From Oceanimonas doudoroffii (GTDB lineage Bacteria; Pseudomonadota; Gammaproteobacteria; Enterobacterales; Aeromonadaceae), in NCBI RefSeq assembly GCF_002242685.1, contig NZ_NBIM01000001.1:1054001-1118000 (forward strand): DNA of 64,000 nt, in the 5' to 3' direction. This document shows, piece by piece, positions 1 to 7,952 of this stretch. Below the pieces are notes generated by a model, which did no database searches, was not told the origin of the DNA, and saw only the letters and a list, made by a program, of their open reading frames with translations. The stretch's first letter is position 1. Every line of letters starts with the position of its first letter. The translations under genes were made by a program, and so were the position numbers.

Positions 1-121
1 CCTCAAGCTGCAGGTTGGTCAGGGCGGTAAAGTTCTTGGCAACCAGCTGGTTGTACTGATACAGGGGGCCAAAGGCTTTTTCGGTCTGATCGTTGAAGGT
101 TTTGAAAATATCCGTGTACAT
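1..121 (-). CDS. phaP: Phasin family protein, N-terminal part only (PHB granule-associated)
   Basis: Only the first 40 codons lie in the window; the gene continues past the left edge. The ATG at 121 follows an AAAGGA ribosome binding site. The N-terminus (MYTDIFKTFNDQTEKAFGPL) is the amphipathic, Phe-rich start typical of PhaP phasins, which coat polyhydroxybutyrate granules and limit their size. It lies downstream of phaB and phaA on the same strand, as in Vibrio and Aeromonas pha loci, where a PHB synthase gene (phaC) usually comes next. That gene would be outside this window, so its presence is inference. Confidence 0.8.
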   Translation of the reverse strand, partial: MYTDIFKTFNDQTEKAFGPLYQYNQLVAKNFTALTNLQLE

Positions 122-185
122 GGCAATGTCCTTTAAACTGAGATTCGCTGAATAAGGCGGCGGGCTGCCACCGCCTTGCTGTTGT

Positions 186-1397
186 TTACACCCGCTTGAG
201 GATAACGGCGGTACCCATGCCGCCGCCCACGCACAGGGAGGCCAGACCCAGGCTGGTATTGCTGCGCTGCAGCTCATACAGCAGGGTAACCATGATGCGG
301 TTGCCTGAAGCACCCAGGGGGTGACCCAGGGCAATGGCGCCACCATTCTTGTTGGTTTTTTCCAGCACGGCCTGCTCGGTCACATCGTGCTCGCGAGCCA
401 GTTGGCGTACCACGCCCAGGGCCTGGCCGGCAAAGGCTTCATTCAGTTCAAAACGCTCGATGTCGGTCAGTTTTAGGCCAGCCTTGTCTAGCGCCTGACC
501 AATGGCCGGCACCGGACCCAGGCCCATGATTTCCGGATCGATACCACCCTGGCCATAGCTCACCACTTCGGCCAGCGGCGTCAGGCCCAGGCGTTCAACG
601 GCAGACTTGCTGGCCACGATGATGGCACTGCCACCGTCGTTGATGCCGGATGCGTTACCGGCGGTCACCGAACCACCTTCACGTTTGAATGCAGGACGCA
701 GCTGGGACAGACCGTCGGTGGTGGTGCCGGCCTTGGGGTATTCGTCGGTGTCAAAGGTCACCACGGCCTTGCGGGTTTTCACTTCCACCGGCACGATTTC
801 GTCTTTGAAGAAGCCCGCTTCGATGGCGGCCACCGCCTTGGACTGACTGGCCACGGCCAGGGCGTCCTGCTCTTCGCGGCTGATGTTTTCCTGGGCCACC
901 ACATTTTCGGCGGTCACGCCCATATGGTACTGATTGAACACGTCGGTCAGGCCGTCGCTGATCAGCAGATCGGACAGACTCATGTCCCCCATCTTCTGAC
1001 CGTTGCGCAGGTCACCTTTGACCACATGGGGAATTTGCGACATGTTTTCACAGCCGGCGGCCACGACCACCTCGGCGTCACCGGCCTTGATGTGGGCACA
1101 GGCGTCCATCAGGGTCTTCATGCCGCTGCCACATACCATGTTCAGGGTATAGGCCGGAATGCCGGCGGGAATGCCGGCGGCCAGGGCGGCCTGACGGCCG
1201 ATGCCCATGCCCTGACCGGCGCTGACCACGTTGCCCACGATCACTTCGTTGATATCGTTACCGGACAGCTTGGCCTGCTCCAGGGCGCCCTTGATGGCGG
1301 CCGCGGCCAGGTCGGCGGGAGAAACGGTTTTCAGTGAGCCCAGGAACGCACCGATGGGAGTACGCTTGGCCGCAACAATATATACAGGTTCAGACAT
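186..1397 (-). CDS. phaA: Acetyl-CoA acetyltransferase (beta-ketothiolase)
   Basis: A 403-residue thiolase that condenses two acetyl-CoA to acetoacetyl-CoA in the cytoplasm, the first step of PHB synthesis. The nucleophilic Cys89 lies in VCGSGMK. The NEAFAGQ motif, His359 in GHPLGASG and the C-terminal Cys389 in SLCVGGG complete the catalytic set, in the positions expected for biosynthetic thiolases of about 390 to 400 residues. It starts 36 bp after phaB ends and is followed after a 64-bp gap by the phasin gene, so phaB-phaA-phaP probably form one transcript. A degradative thiolase role cannot be excluded from sequence alone, but the context favours PHB. Confidence 0.93.
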   Translation of the reverse strand: MSEPVYIVAAKRTPIGAFLGSLKTVSPADLAAAAIKGALEQAKLSGNDINEVIVGNVVSAGQGMGIGRQAALAAGIPAGIPAYTLNMVCGSGMKTLMDACAHIKAGDAEVVVAAGCENMSQIPHVVKGDLRNGQKMGDMSLSDLLISDGLTDVFNQYHMGVTAENVVAQENISREEQDALAVASQSKAVAAIEAGFFKDEIVPVEVKTRKAVVTFDTDEYPKAGTTTDGLSQLRPAFKREGGSVTAGNASGINDGGSAIIVASKSAVERLGLTPLAEVVSYGQGGIDPEIMGLGPVPAIGQALDKAGLKLTDIERFELNEAFAGQALGVVRQLAREHDVTEQAVLEKTNKNGGAIALGHPLGASGNRIMVTLLYELQRSNTSLGLASLCVGGGMGTAVILKRV

Positions 1398-1433
1398 AAT
1401 GTGTGTTCACTCCGTTAAACAGAACCAAAGGGG

Positions 1434-2180
1434 TTATTGCATGTACAGGCCGCCGTTGACCGACAGGGTTTCACCGGTCACATAACCACCGTGCTCGCCG
1501 GCCAGGTAAAGTACGGCACCGGCCACTTCTTCCGTGGTAGCCAGTCGCTTGAGCGGAATGGTGGCCTTGATGGAGTCGAGCACGTCTTCACGAATGGCGG
1601 TCACCATGGGGGTGGCGGTGTAGCCGGGCGCCACGGCGTTCACGGTCACGCCAAAACGGGCGCCTTCGGCGGCCAGCGCCTTGGTGAAACCGATCATGCC
1701 GGCCTTGGCGGCAGAGTAGTTGGCCTGACCATACTGACCCTTGAGGCCGTTTACGGAGGAGATATTGATAATGCGGCCACTGCCCTGCTCGCACATCTGA
1801 TTGAAAATCGGCTGGGTTACGCTGAACAGGCTGTTCAGGTTGGTATCCATGACTTCTTTCCACTGATCCCAGGACATCTTTTTAAAGGTGGCGTCACGGG
1901 TAATGCCGGCGTTGTTGACCAGCACATCGATGTGGCCCAGCTCACGCAGAGTTTCGGCCAGCACCTTGCCAATCGCTTCATGGTCGCTCACATCCAGAGC
2001 CAACAGCTGTACGTCCTTGCCGGCCAGGCCCTGTTCCTGCAGCCAGCTGGCAGCCTGCTGTTCCTTGCCTGGACGGTGAGTGGCCAGCACCTTGTAGCCA
2101 TTGTCTACAAACAAACGACAAACTTCTGTGCCAATTCCACCCGCAGCGCCGGTAACCAAAGCGATTTTCTTGTCGGTCAT
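1434..2180 (-). CDS. phaB: Acetoacetyl-CoA reductase
   Basis: A 248-residue short-chain dehydrogenase that reduces acetoacetyl-CoA to (R)-3-hydroxybutyryl-CoA with NADPH, the second step of PHB synthesis. The cofactor motif TGAAGGIG lies near the N-terminus, NNAG in the middle, and the catalytic Ser and Tyr-x-x-x-Lys appear as INISSVNG and YSAAKAG. The reading frame extends 21 codons further upstream, but the ATG at 2180 is preferred because AAAGGAGTGATG lies just before it and the family starts with MxxKxALVTG. It is the first gene of the pha operon. The roughly 400 bp upstream are unusually AT-rich and probably hold the promoter. Confidence 0.92.
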   Translation of the reverse strand: MTDKKIALVTGAAGGIGTEVCRLFVDNGYKVLATHRPGKEQQAASWLQEQGLAGKDVQLLALDVSDHEAIGKVLAETLRELGHIDVLVNNAGITRDATFKKMSWDQWKEVMDTNLNSLFSVTQPIFNQMCEQGSGRIINISSVNGLKGQYGQANYSAAKAGMIGFTKALAAEGARFGVTVNAVAPGYTATPMVTAIREDVLDSIKATIPLKRLATTEEVAGAVLYLAGEHGGYVTGETLSVNGGLYMQ

Positions 2181-3008
2181 GAATACATCACTCCTTTGGA
2201 TATACAATAAAAAGAAAAGCCAAACTTTAAATTTTGTGAACATTGCCGGCGAAATCTGCCAACAAGTACTACTGACACATCTGTTTTACTATATACAACA
2301 CTCGAACCAACTCCCTGCTCGAGCAAAACCACTATAACCAGATCTTCATGACAAATGCATTAAAATAATCACTAAAAATGAAAAAAAACATGCTCTATTT
2401 ACCGCGTTGACAATTCGCTTAACCGAACCATAAATACCCTTAAAAACAGACAGTAACAGCCTTACCATCGGCATTAAAGCGGCCCATAGCACCACCTTCC
2501 TTTACCGTAAAAATAAACTCGAAGTCAAAAAACAGGCCAATGAATTTTTTAATTCATCAACTCATAACATTGACATTTAACATTGTATTTACAGTGCCAT
2601 GTTATACTTCTGCACCACCGGTTTATTATTTCATTTTGCAAATAACCCTGCCCTCACTTGTTAATAGAATTTCGTGCTTCGGCGCACCAAAAAGAAGCCT
2701 CCAAATAAACTGCTTCACTACAATGGGGCGCTGGCGACCGTGTTTGCCCGATAAGCCAGGTTCAGAATACCCTACTGCAAGAGATGTACCATGCAGCGCG
2801 AATATCAGGGTGGTAAACCAAGAAACAAGCCGCGGATTGTTCCAGGCCGACGAGGCCCTGGCCCGGTTCGTCACCGGCGTTTTTATTCAGCTCAATACAC
2901 CACACCCAGGCAGCGCACGCTTTATAACCGCAAAGGTGAAGATTTCACCCTCATCCGCACACAATTGCAGCAAACAGTCTGATTTCACAGGGAAAGCCAT
3001 ATTCGCTG
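2181..3008. other. Long intergenic region between phaB and the tRNA-Asn cluster
   Basis: About 830 bp without a gene I can support. The part up to about 2650 is strongly AT-rich and carries the phaB leader; a plus-strand TTGACA occurs at 2407-2412 but has only a poor -10 behind it. Reading frames at 2540-3034 (+) and 2626-2874 (-) have no good ribosome binding site and translate to compositionally odd products without a recognisable domain. The stretch from about 2750 to 3000 is closer to the genome average in GC and could be a decayed gene, but no family is recognisable. Confidence 0.5.
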
Positions 3009-3037
3009 TTGACAGCCTAAGGGGCAGCCTTTAACAT
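3009..3037 (+). promoter_or_regulatory. Sigma-70 promoter of the tRNA-Asn cluster
   Basis: A perfect -35 TTGACA (3009-3014) is separated by 17 bp from TAACAT (3032-3037). The bases after the -10 (GCGCCACGC) form a GC-rich discriminator, which in Gammaproteobacteria is typical of stable-RNA promoters under stringent control. The predicted start near 3044 is about 20 nt before the first mature tRNA. The stringent control is inferred, not seen. Confidence 0.75.
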
Positions 3038-3063
3038 GCGCCACGCATTCAAGCGATGCCTCT

Positions 3064-3139
3064 TCCCCCTTAGTTCAGTCGGTAGAACGGCGGACTGTTA
3101 ATCCGTATGTCGCTGGTTCAAGTCCAGCAGGGGGAGCCA
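3064..3139 (+). tRNA. tRNA-Asn (anticodon GTT), copy 1
   Basis: A 76-nt cloverleaf with a 7-bp acceptor stem (TCCCCCT paired with AGGGGGA), D-arm sequence AGTTCAGTCGGTAGAAC, anticodon loop CTGTTAA with GTT, T-arm GGTTCAAGTCC and encoded CCA end. It is nearly identical to enterobacterial tRNA-Asn. It is the first of four copies transcribed from the promoter at 3009-3037. Confidence 0.97.
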
Positions 3140-3153
3140 GTTTGAAAAGTTGT

Positions 3154-3229
3154 TCCCCCTTAGTTCAGTCGGTAGAACGGCGGACTGTTAATCCGTATGT
3201 CGCTGGTTCAAGTCCAGCAGGGGGAGCCA
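3154..3229 (+). tRNA. tRNA-Asn (GTT), copy 2
   Basis: Base-for-base identical to copy 1, including the encoded CCA. It is separated from copy 1 by the 14-nt spacer GTTTGAAAAGTTGT, which recurs unchanged before copies 3 and 4. Confidence 0.97.
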
Positions 3230-3243
3230 GTTTGAAAAGTTGT

Positions 3244-3319
3244 TCCCCCTTAGTTCAGTCGGTAGAACGGCGGACTGTTAATCCGTATGTCGCTGGTTCA
3301 AGTCCAGCAGGGGGAGCCA
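3244..3319 (+). tRNA. tRNA-Asn (GTT), copy 3
   Basis: Identical to copies 1 and 2, with the same 14-nt spacer on both sides. Confidence 0.97.
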
Positions 3320-3333
3320 GTTTGAAAAGTTGT

Positions 3334-3409
3334 TCCCCCTTAGTTCAGTCGGTAGAACGGCGGACTGTTAATCCGTATGTCGCTGGTTCAAGTCCAGCAG
3401 GGGGAGCCA
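3334..3409 (+). tRNA. tRNA-Asn (GTT), copy 4
   Basis: The last identical copy. After its CCA the spacer changes to AATCATTAAAA and leads directly into the terminator hairpin at 3421-3445, so the polycistronic precursor ends here. Confidence 0.97.
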
Positions 3410-3420
3410 ATCATTAAAAA

Positions 3421-3445
3421 AAACCGGCCCAGTGCCGGTTTTTTT
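3421..3445 (+). terminator. Rho-independent terminator of the tRNA-Asn operon
   Basis: AAACCGGC (3421-3428), loop CCAGT, then GCCGGTTT (3434-3441) followed by further T residues. It sits 12 nt after the last tRNA. Confidence 0.9.
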
Positions 3446-3623
3446 GTGCACGTATGGCACAGCCCTTCCCTGACTCTCTGCCTGCTGTTCAAGACCCGGC
3501 CCAAGCGAGACCGCAATTTTCTTGTCAATCCCGAGGGGTTGTCCCATTATAACAGCGACAGAATGAGTCCTTTTATCCATATATCACATTGTTATTCATA
3601 CCATTTTCACAAGGATGCTGACT

Positions 3624-5459
3624 ATGCGGGGAGCACCTCCCTTTGGCCGGTCCCTGTTGCTGGGTGCCACCGTCTTTATACTGCTGAGTCTGCTGCTGCC
3701 CTGGTGGTCGGCGTTAAACGCCCTGGGAGATCAGGAACGGCTTGCCCGACAGCAACTGGCCACCCGCTTGAACCAGCAGGCCGAGCCCGCTCCCCTGACG
3801 CTGCCCGGCGTCGCCGACATTTACCACCAAGCCCCTCCCGGTGAAACGGGCAAGGCCTGGTGGTTTGGCGACAGCGCCTCCATTCAGCAACTGGAGGTGG
3901 AGCAGGGCGCCGTGTTTTACCTGCTGAACACCGGACCGGCAACCCGGCACTGGTTGTCCACTTCCCTGCCCCTTGTCGTCGCCACCCTGCTGCTGTTTGG
4001 CGGCCTTTATTATCGCTGGCGCCGGCAACAGACCCAGCGGCAACACACCCTGCAGGCCATGCTGCAAAATGCAGAGCTGGCCGGGGCCGCCGCCGGCCCG
4101 GATGCGATTGCCAAAAGCATCAGCGATCTGCATCAGCAACATAAAGAGCAGCTCAATGCACTGCAAAAGGAGCTGGATGCCGCCCGTCTGCAAAGCCAGC
4201 AGGACAGCCTGACCACCCTGGGCAACCGCTTTGCCTTTCGCCGAGACCTGATCCACATGCTGGGTAACGAAAACCGCCTGGCCACCGCCACCCTGATGCT
4301 GGTGCGGGCCAGCTCATTGCAGGACATCAACAGCCGCAACGGCTTTCAGGCCGGTGATCAGTATCTACAGGACATTTCCCGTCTGATCCGCAAGGTCATT
4401 CAAACCCACCCGGGCGCCCATGCCTATCGTGTGAACGGCAGCGACATCGCCGTGCTGCTGGAAGGCCAGTGCAATCCCCTGGCCAAGAGCCTGGGTGGCC
4501 AGCTGCGACAGGAACTGCATCATTACCAGCATGTGCACGAGCTGGACTGTGCCGCCTATATCGGCTTTACCCAGCTGCTGCCGGGTCAGTCGCCGGAAAG
4601 CGTGCTGATCCGGGCCGACTCTGCCCTGGCCCAGGCTCAAAGCGGCGAGCCCAACGGCTGGCGGGTGGTGCTGAAGAACAGCGACGATGAAGACATGGGG
4701 GAAAGCCAGTGGCGCCAGCGGCTGCAAAGCATTCTGGAAGGTGACAAGGTGCGGCTGATGGTGCAGCCGGCCCGATTGCTGAAGCCTTCCCTGCCCGGCT
4801 ACAACGAAATCTTTACCCATTTTCCCAACGACAAGGGTGGCAACTACCCCGCTTCTACCGTGTTCGCCATGTTGCAGCGCCTGGGCATGTCGATGCTGTT
4901 TGAGCAGAAGATCATCGAAATGATACTGCGCCAGGTGGCGGCCTGTGAGGTGCCGGCCCAGCGCTGGGCCATCAACCTGACACCGGCCAGCCTGCAGCAG
5001 AATTCCTTTCTGATCTGGCTGGAACGAGTGCTGATGCGCAATATCAATGTAACCGCCGCCCTGGTATTTGAACTCGACGAACACGTCCTTGAACATCAGC
5101 TAACCAACGGCAAGCGCCTGCTGGAAATGATACGCCGCACCGGCGCCCGCTCGGCGATCAGCAAGTTCGGTCACGGCTATGGCTCCTTTCGGCTGCTGAA
5201 AGAGCTCAAACCGGACTACGTCAAGCTGGATCCTGAGCTGGTGCACCACCTGGAAGACGACAGCGCTAACCAGCAGTTTGTGCGCATGATCATCGACCTG
5301 GCCCAGCGCCTGGGCTGCCACGTGGTGGCGGAAGGCGTGGAAACCGAAGATCAGAAACGCATGCTGGAAACCATGTATATTGACGGCGTGCAGGGTTATC
5401 TCGTCAGCAAACCGGTGCCCCTGACCGGCTTCAAGGGGCTGACGCTGACTTCAGCTTGA
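3624..5459 (+). CDS. csrD: CsrD/MshH-like membrane protein with degenerate GGDEF and EAL domains
   Basis: A 611-residue inner-membrane protein with a transmembrane helix at about 9-28, a periplasmic loop, a second helix at about 113-130, a coiled linker, a GGDEF fold (about 190-350) and an EAL fold (about 360-605). The signature motifs are broken: GSDI replaces GGDEF (about 272-275), and VQPARLL stands where an active enzyme has ExLxR. Enzymatic synthesis or breakdown of c-di-GMP is therefore unlikely. This two-helix, double-degenerate architecture is that of CsrD (MshH in Vibrio), which targets the CsrB/C RNAs to RNase E. ATG 3624 is preferred over ATG 3615 because AAGGA at 3611-3615 sits 8 nt before it. 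No msh pilus genes are nearby. The family is well supported; the CsrD role is inference. Confidence 0.75.
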   Translation: MRGAPPFGRSLLLGATVFILLSLLLPWWSALNALGDQERLARQQLATRLNQQAEPAPLTLPGVADIYHQAPPGETGKAWWFGDSASIQQLEVEQGAVFYLLNTGPATRHWLSTSLPLVVATLLLFGGLYYRWRRQQTQRQHTLQAMLQNAELAGAAAGPDAIAKSISDLHQQHKEQLNALQKELDAARLQSQQDSLTTLGNRFAFRRDLIHMLGNENRLATATLMLVRASSLQDINSRNGFQAGDQYLQDISRLIRKVIQTHPGAHAYRVNGSDIAVLLEGQCNPLAKSLGGQLRQELHHYQHVHELDCAAYIGFTQLLPGQSPESVLIRADSALAQAQSGEPNGWRVVLKNSDDEDMGESQWRQRLQSILEGDKVRLMVQPARLLKPSLPGYNEIFTHFPNDKGGNYPASTVFAMLQRLGMSMLFEQKIIEMILRQVAACEVPAQRWAINLTPASLQQNSFLIWLERVLMRNINVTAALVFELDEHVLEHQLTNGKRLLEMIRRTGARSAISKFGHGYGSFRLLKELKPDYVKLDPELVHHLEDDSANQQFVRMIIDLAQRLGCHVVAEGVETEDQKRMLETMYIDGVQGYLVSKPVPLTGFKGLTLTSA

Positions 5460-6000
5460 TCAGGTAGTTGATAAGCTCACCCAGGTGGCGGTAGCGGGTG
5501 AGCTCTTCCGGACTGTAGCGGGTAGACATGGTTGAGGCATTGTTGCGGTGCTTGAGGTAGCGCATGATCTGCAGGCGGTTAAAGCCCCCCACCTTGTACA
5601 CCAACTGCAGCAGGGTCTGTACCTGCTCTTCGTCCAGACCGGTCAGTGCAGCGTAGCCGTCATCCAGGGGGCTGTGAATGGTGACTTCAACCTGGGACAA
5701 GCGGCCCTGCTCCTGCAGGTAATCCAGCCACTGCTCCACGTCCATGGGCTTGGCGCCGGCGAGCAGCTCAAAATGGCCCCGGCCGCTGCGACAACCCGAC
5801 AGCAACACAACCGCCAGGGCGTCACTGTTGCAGCAGAATTCAACCTCTCCCTGCTCGCTCCAGTCCAGGGCCTGAATGCGAATTTCTGCCCTGGCCGCCT
5901 CGCCGTCTCTGACCTTGAAAATAAACACGCCGTCTCCGCCGGTTGCCATAAAGCAATAATCTTGGCGTAATAGCCGGTGTGAGTCAAAGCCGGACTTCAC
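5431..6000 (-). CDS. Conserved-looking hypothetical protein, about 189 residues
   Basis: I do not recognise this protein. It has no signal peptide or membrane segment. The N-terminal half is beta-rich with scattered Cys residues (EFCCNSD, LSGCRSG); the C-terminal half is helical and basic (NRLQIMRYLKHRNN, then a Tyr/Arg-rich stretch). GTG at 6000 is the favoured start because AAGGTGA lies 7 nt upstream; ATG 5949 has no comparable site. The last 29 bp overlap the 3' end of the CsrD-like gene tail to tail. It is divergent from the MerR gene, with 65 bp between the starts, so they may share a control region. Confidence 0.7.
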   Translation of the reverse strand: MKSGFDSHRLLRQDYCFMATGGDGVFIFKVRDGEAARAEIRIQALDWSEQGEVEFCCNSDALAVVLLSGCRSGRGHFELLAGAKPMDVEQWLDYLQEQGRLSQVEVTIHSPLDDGYAALTGLDEEQVQTLLQLVYKVGGFNRLQIMRYLKHRNNASTMSTRYSPEELTRYRHLGELINYLIKLKSASAP

Positions 6001-6008
6001 AGCCTGTC

Positions 6009-6024
6009 ACCTTGGGTGTAAGGT
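6009..6024. promoter_or_regulatory. Inverted repeat in the divergent 5431-6000 / merR control region
   Basis: ACCTT-GGGTGT-AAGGT is a perfect 5-bp dyad with a 6-bp centre, 42 bp before the MerR-family start. MerR proteins bind dyads between -35 and -10 of their own promoters, so it is a plausible autoregulatory site. I see no good -10 at the right distance, so the assignment is weak. Confidence 0.3.
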
Positions 6025-6065
6025 TCGCCGCTCAAACTTGTTTTTCAGCTGTAGCAGGAGTTGCC

Positions 6066-6461
6066 ATGATGCCCAATAAGGAAGTCACCTACACCATATC
6101 CGAGTTGGCCGACGAGTTTGACATTACCCCCCGAACCCTGCGTCATTACGAGGAGCTGGGTCTGCTCACCCCCAAGCGCAAGGGCAACAGCCGTATTTAC
6201 AGCCACAAGGACAGAATTCGCCTCACCCTGACCCTACGGGGCAAGCGCCTGGGGTTCAGCCTGGCGGAAATGCGCGAGTTGTTCGAACTCTATGATGCCG
6301 AGCACAGCACTCGGCCCCAGCTGCACTCCATGGTGGCCATGATCGCGGAAAAGCGCATCGTGCTGCAGCAGCAGCAGGACGACATAGAAAAGGTGCTGGC
6401 GGAGCTGGACGCCGCCGATATCAAGGCAAAGGAAGCGCTGGAAAAAATGAAGCACCACTGA
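6066..6461 (+). CDS. liuR: MerR-family transcriptional regulator, LiuR type
   Basis: A 131-residue regulator with an N-terminal MerR winged helix (YTISELADEFDITPRTLRHYEE), a second recognition wing (RIYSHKDRIRL) and a C-terminal coiled coil. The block RGKRLGFSLAEMRELFELYD is characteristic of LiuR, which controls branched-chain amino-acid and fatty-acid catabolism genes in Gammaproteobacteria. The metal-binding cysteines of metal-sensing MerR proteins are absent. ATG 6066 follows AGGAG at a good distance; the frame runs further upstream without a ribosome binding site. No liu genes are adjacent, so it acts at a distance if the assignment is right. Confidence 0.75.
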   Translation: MMPNKEVTYTISELADEFDITPRTLRHYEELGLLTPKRKGNSRIYSHKDRIRLTLTLRGKRLGFSLAEMRELFELYDAEHSTRPQLHSMVAMIAEKRIVLQQQQDDIEKVLAELDAADIKAKEALEKMKHH

Positions 6462-6484
6462 GAAATAAAACGTCAGACGCAAGA

Positions 6485-6509
6485 AAAAGCCCCGCTTGGC
6501 GGGGCTTTT
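6485..6509. terminator. Bidirectional terminator between merR and aroA
   Basis: AAAAGCCCCGC (6485-6495), loop TTG, GCGGGGCTTTT (6499-6509). A runs on the left and T runs on the right allow it to work on both strands, fitting the convergent genes on either side. Confidence 0.9.
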
Positions 6510-6512
6510 GAT

Positions 6513-7799
6513 TTATTGGTCGTGGCTGACGCTGGCCAGCTTGTCGAAGTAGTCCGGAAAGGTCTTGGAAGTGCAGCCCGGATCCAGAATCACCACGGGA
6601 GTGTCACTCAGCGCCACCAGCGAAAAACACATGGCAATACGGTGATCATTGTAGGTGGCAATCTCCGCCTCCTGCAGCGCCGGCGCCGGGGTCACCACCA
6701 GGTAGTCTTCCCCTTCTTCCACCTCGACACCCAGCTTTTTCAGCTCGGTGGCCATGGCGTAAAGCCGGTCGGTTTCCTTCACCCGCCAGTTGTAAATATT
6801 GCTGATGCGGGTGGTGCCTTCGGCAAACAGGGCCGTGGTGGCAATGGTCATGGCCGCATCGGGAATGTGGTTCATGTCCATGTCCACCGCCTTCAGCGGA
6901 CCCACATGCTCGGCCTCGATAAAGTCGTCACCCCAGGTGATCTTCGCCCCCATGGCTTCCAGCACATCGGCAAAACGAATGTCGCCCTGAATGCTGTCAC
7001 GGCCAATGCCGGTAACCCGCACTCGGCCCTTGATGGCGCCGGCGGCGAGGAAATAGGAAGCAGAGGAAGCGTCCCCTTCCACCATAAAGGCGCCCGGCGA
7101 CACATAGGTCTGATTGCCGGTAATGTAAAAGGTCTGGTAGTCGTCGTGCTCCACCACCACACCGAACTGCTTCATGATGTGCAGGGTAATGTCGATGTAG
7201 GGCTTGGACACCAGCTCGCCCTTGATATGGATGCGAGTATCACCCGACGCCATGGGGGCGGCCATCAGAAAGGCGGTCAGAAACTGGCTGGAGACGGAGC
7301 CGTCCACATGCACATCTCCGCCCCACAGGCCCTTGCCGTTGATAAACACCGGTGGATAGCCGTCGGTCTTGAGGTAGCTGATATCGGCGCCGGCTTCCCG
7401 CAGGGCATCCACCAAATGGCCGATAGGACGCTCCCACATGCGCGGCTCACCGGTCAGGGTAAACTCGCCGGTACCCAGGCACAGGGCGGCGCACAGGGGC
7501 CGCATGGCGGTGCCCGCATTGCCCAGAAACAAGGTCACCGGCTCGCCGACACTGAAGGCCCGCCCCAGTCCGTGCACCACGCACTCGGTCTTGTCTTCCG
7601 AGAGCTCATACTGCACTCCCAGCTGTTTGAGCGCATCCAGCATATGGCGAATGTCGTCGCTGTCGAGCAGGTTGGTCAGGCGGGTGGTACCCTGGGCCAG
7701 CGCGGCCAGCAACAGGGCACGGTTTGACACCGACTTGGAGCCGGGCAGGTTCACCGTGCCCGCCACCCGGGCAATGGGAGATAGTTTGAGACTTTCCAT
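6513..7799 (-). CDS. aroA: 3-phosphoshikimate 1-carboxyvinyltransferase (EPSP synthase)
   Basis: A 428-residue cytoplasmic enzyme that joins shikimate-3-phosphate and phosphoenolpyruvate on the chorismate pathway. The N-terminal [17 protein letters not shown] and [11 protein letters not shown] blocks bind the substrates and place it in class I (E. coli type). NDHRIAM and the Lys of [11 protein letters not shown] near the end complete the active site. AGGAAG precedes ATG 7799. It is the third gene of the serC-hisC-aroA series, 153 bp after hisC. Confidence 0.96.
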   Translation of the reverse strand: MESLKLSPIARVAGTVNLPGSKSVSNRALLLAALAQGTTRLTNLLDSDDIRHMLDALKQLGVQYELSEDKTECVVHGLGRAFSVGEPVTLFLGNAGTAMRPLCAALCLGTGEFTLTGEPRMWERPIGHLVDALREAGADISYLKTDGYPPVFINGKGLWGGDVHVDGSVSSQFLTAFLMAAPMASGDTRIHIKGELVSKPYIDITLHIMKQFGVVVEHDDYQTFYITGNQTYVSPGAFMVEGDASSASYFLAAGAIKGRVRVTGIGRDSIQGDIRFADVLEAMGAKITWGDDFIEAEHVGPLKAVDMDMNHIPDAAMTIATTALFAEGTTRISNIYNWRVKETDRLYAMATELKKLGVEVEEGEDYLVVTPAPALQEAEIATYNDHRIAMCFSLVALSDTPVVILDPGCTSKTFPDYFDKLASVSHDQ

Positions 7800-7952
7800 A
7801 ATCTTCCTGGAGATGGGGATAAAACGTTTGAAGCTACCCTGACGTTATCAGGGCGGGCCGGTCAGGGCAAGCGACTTGCCCGGTTGCCGTGAGCAGTGAT
7901 GGGTCGAGGACAGGGCGGCACTGAGTCTGCTCTGTCCCCCGAAGGCACCGGC

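Noticed and set aside
2540..3034. 164-codon plus-strand frame between phaB and the tRNAs
   Set aside because: No ribosome binding site, no domain, and mixed composition across AT-rich and normal DNA. It also runs into the tRNA promoter.
3064..3409. Possible CRISPR-like array of 90-bp repeats
   Set aside because: Both the repeat and the spacer are identical in every unit, and each unit folds as tRNA-Asn.
3142..3417. Open reading frame with a 30-residue repeat over the tRNA cluster
   Set aside because: It is the translation of the repeated tRNA-Asn units and spacers, not a gene.
3410..3445. Prophage or integron attachment site at the 3' end of the last tRNA-Asn
   Set aside because: The tRNA is followed at once by its terminator and then an ordinary gene; no integrase or direct repeat of the tRNA end is seen.
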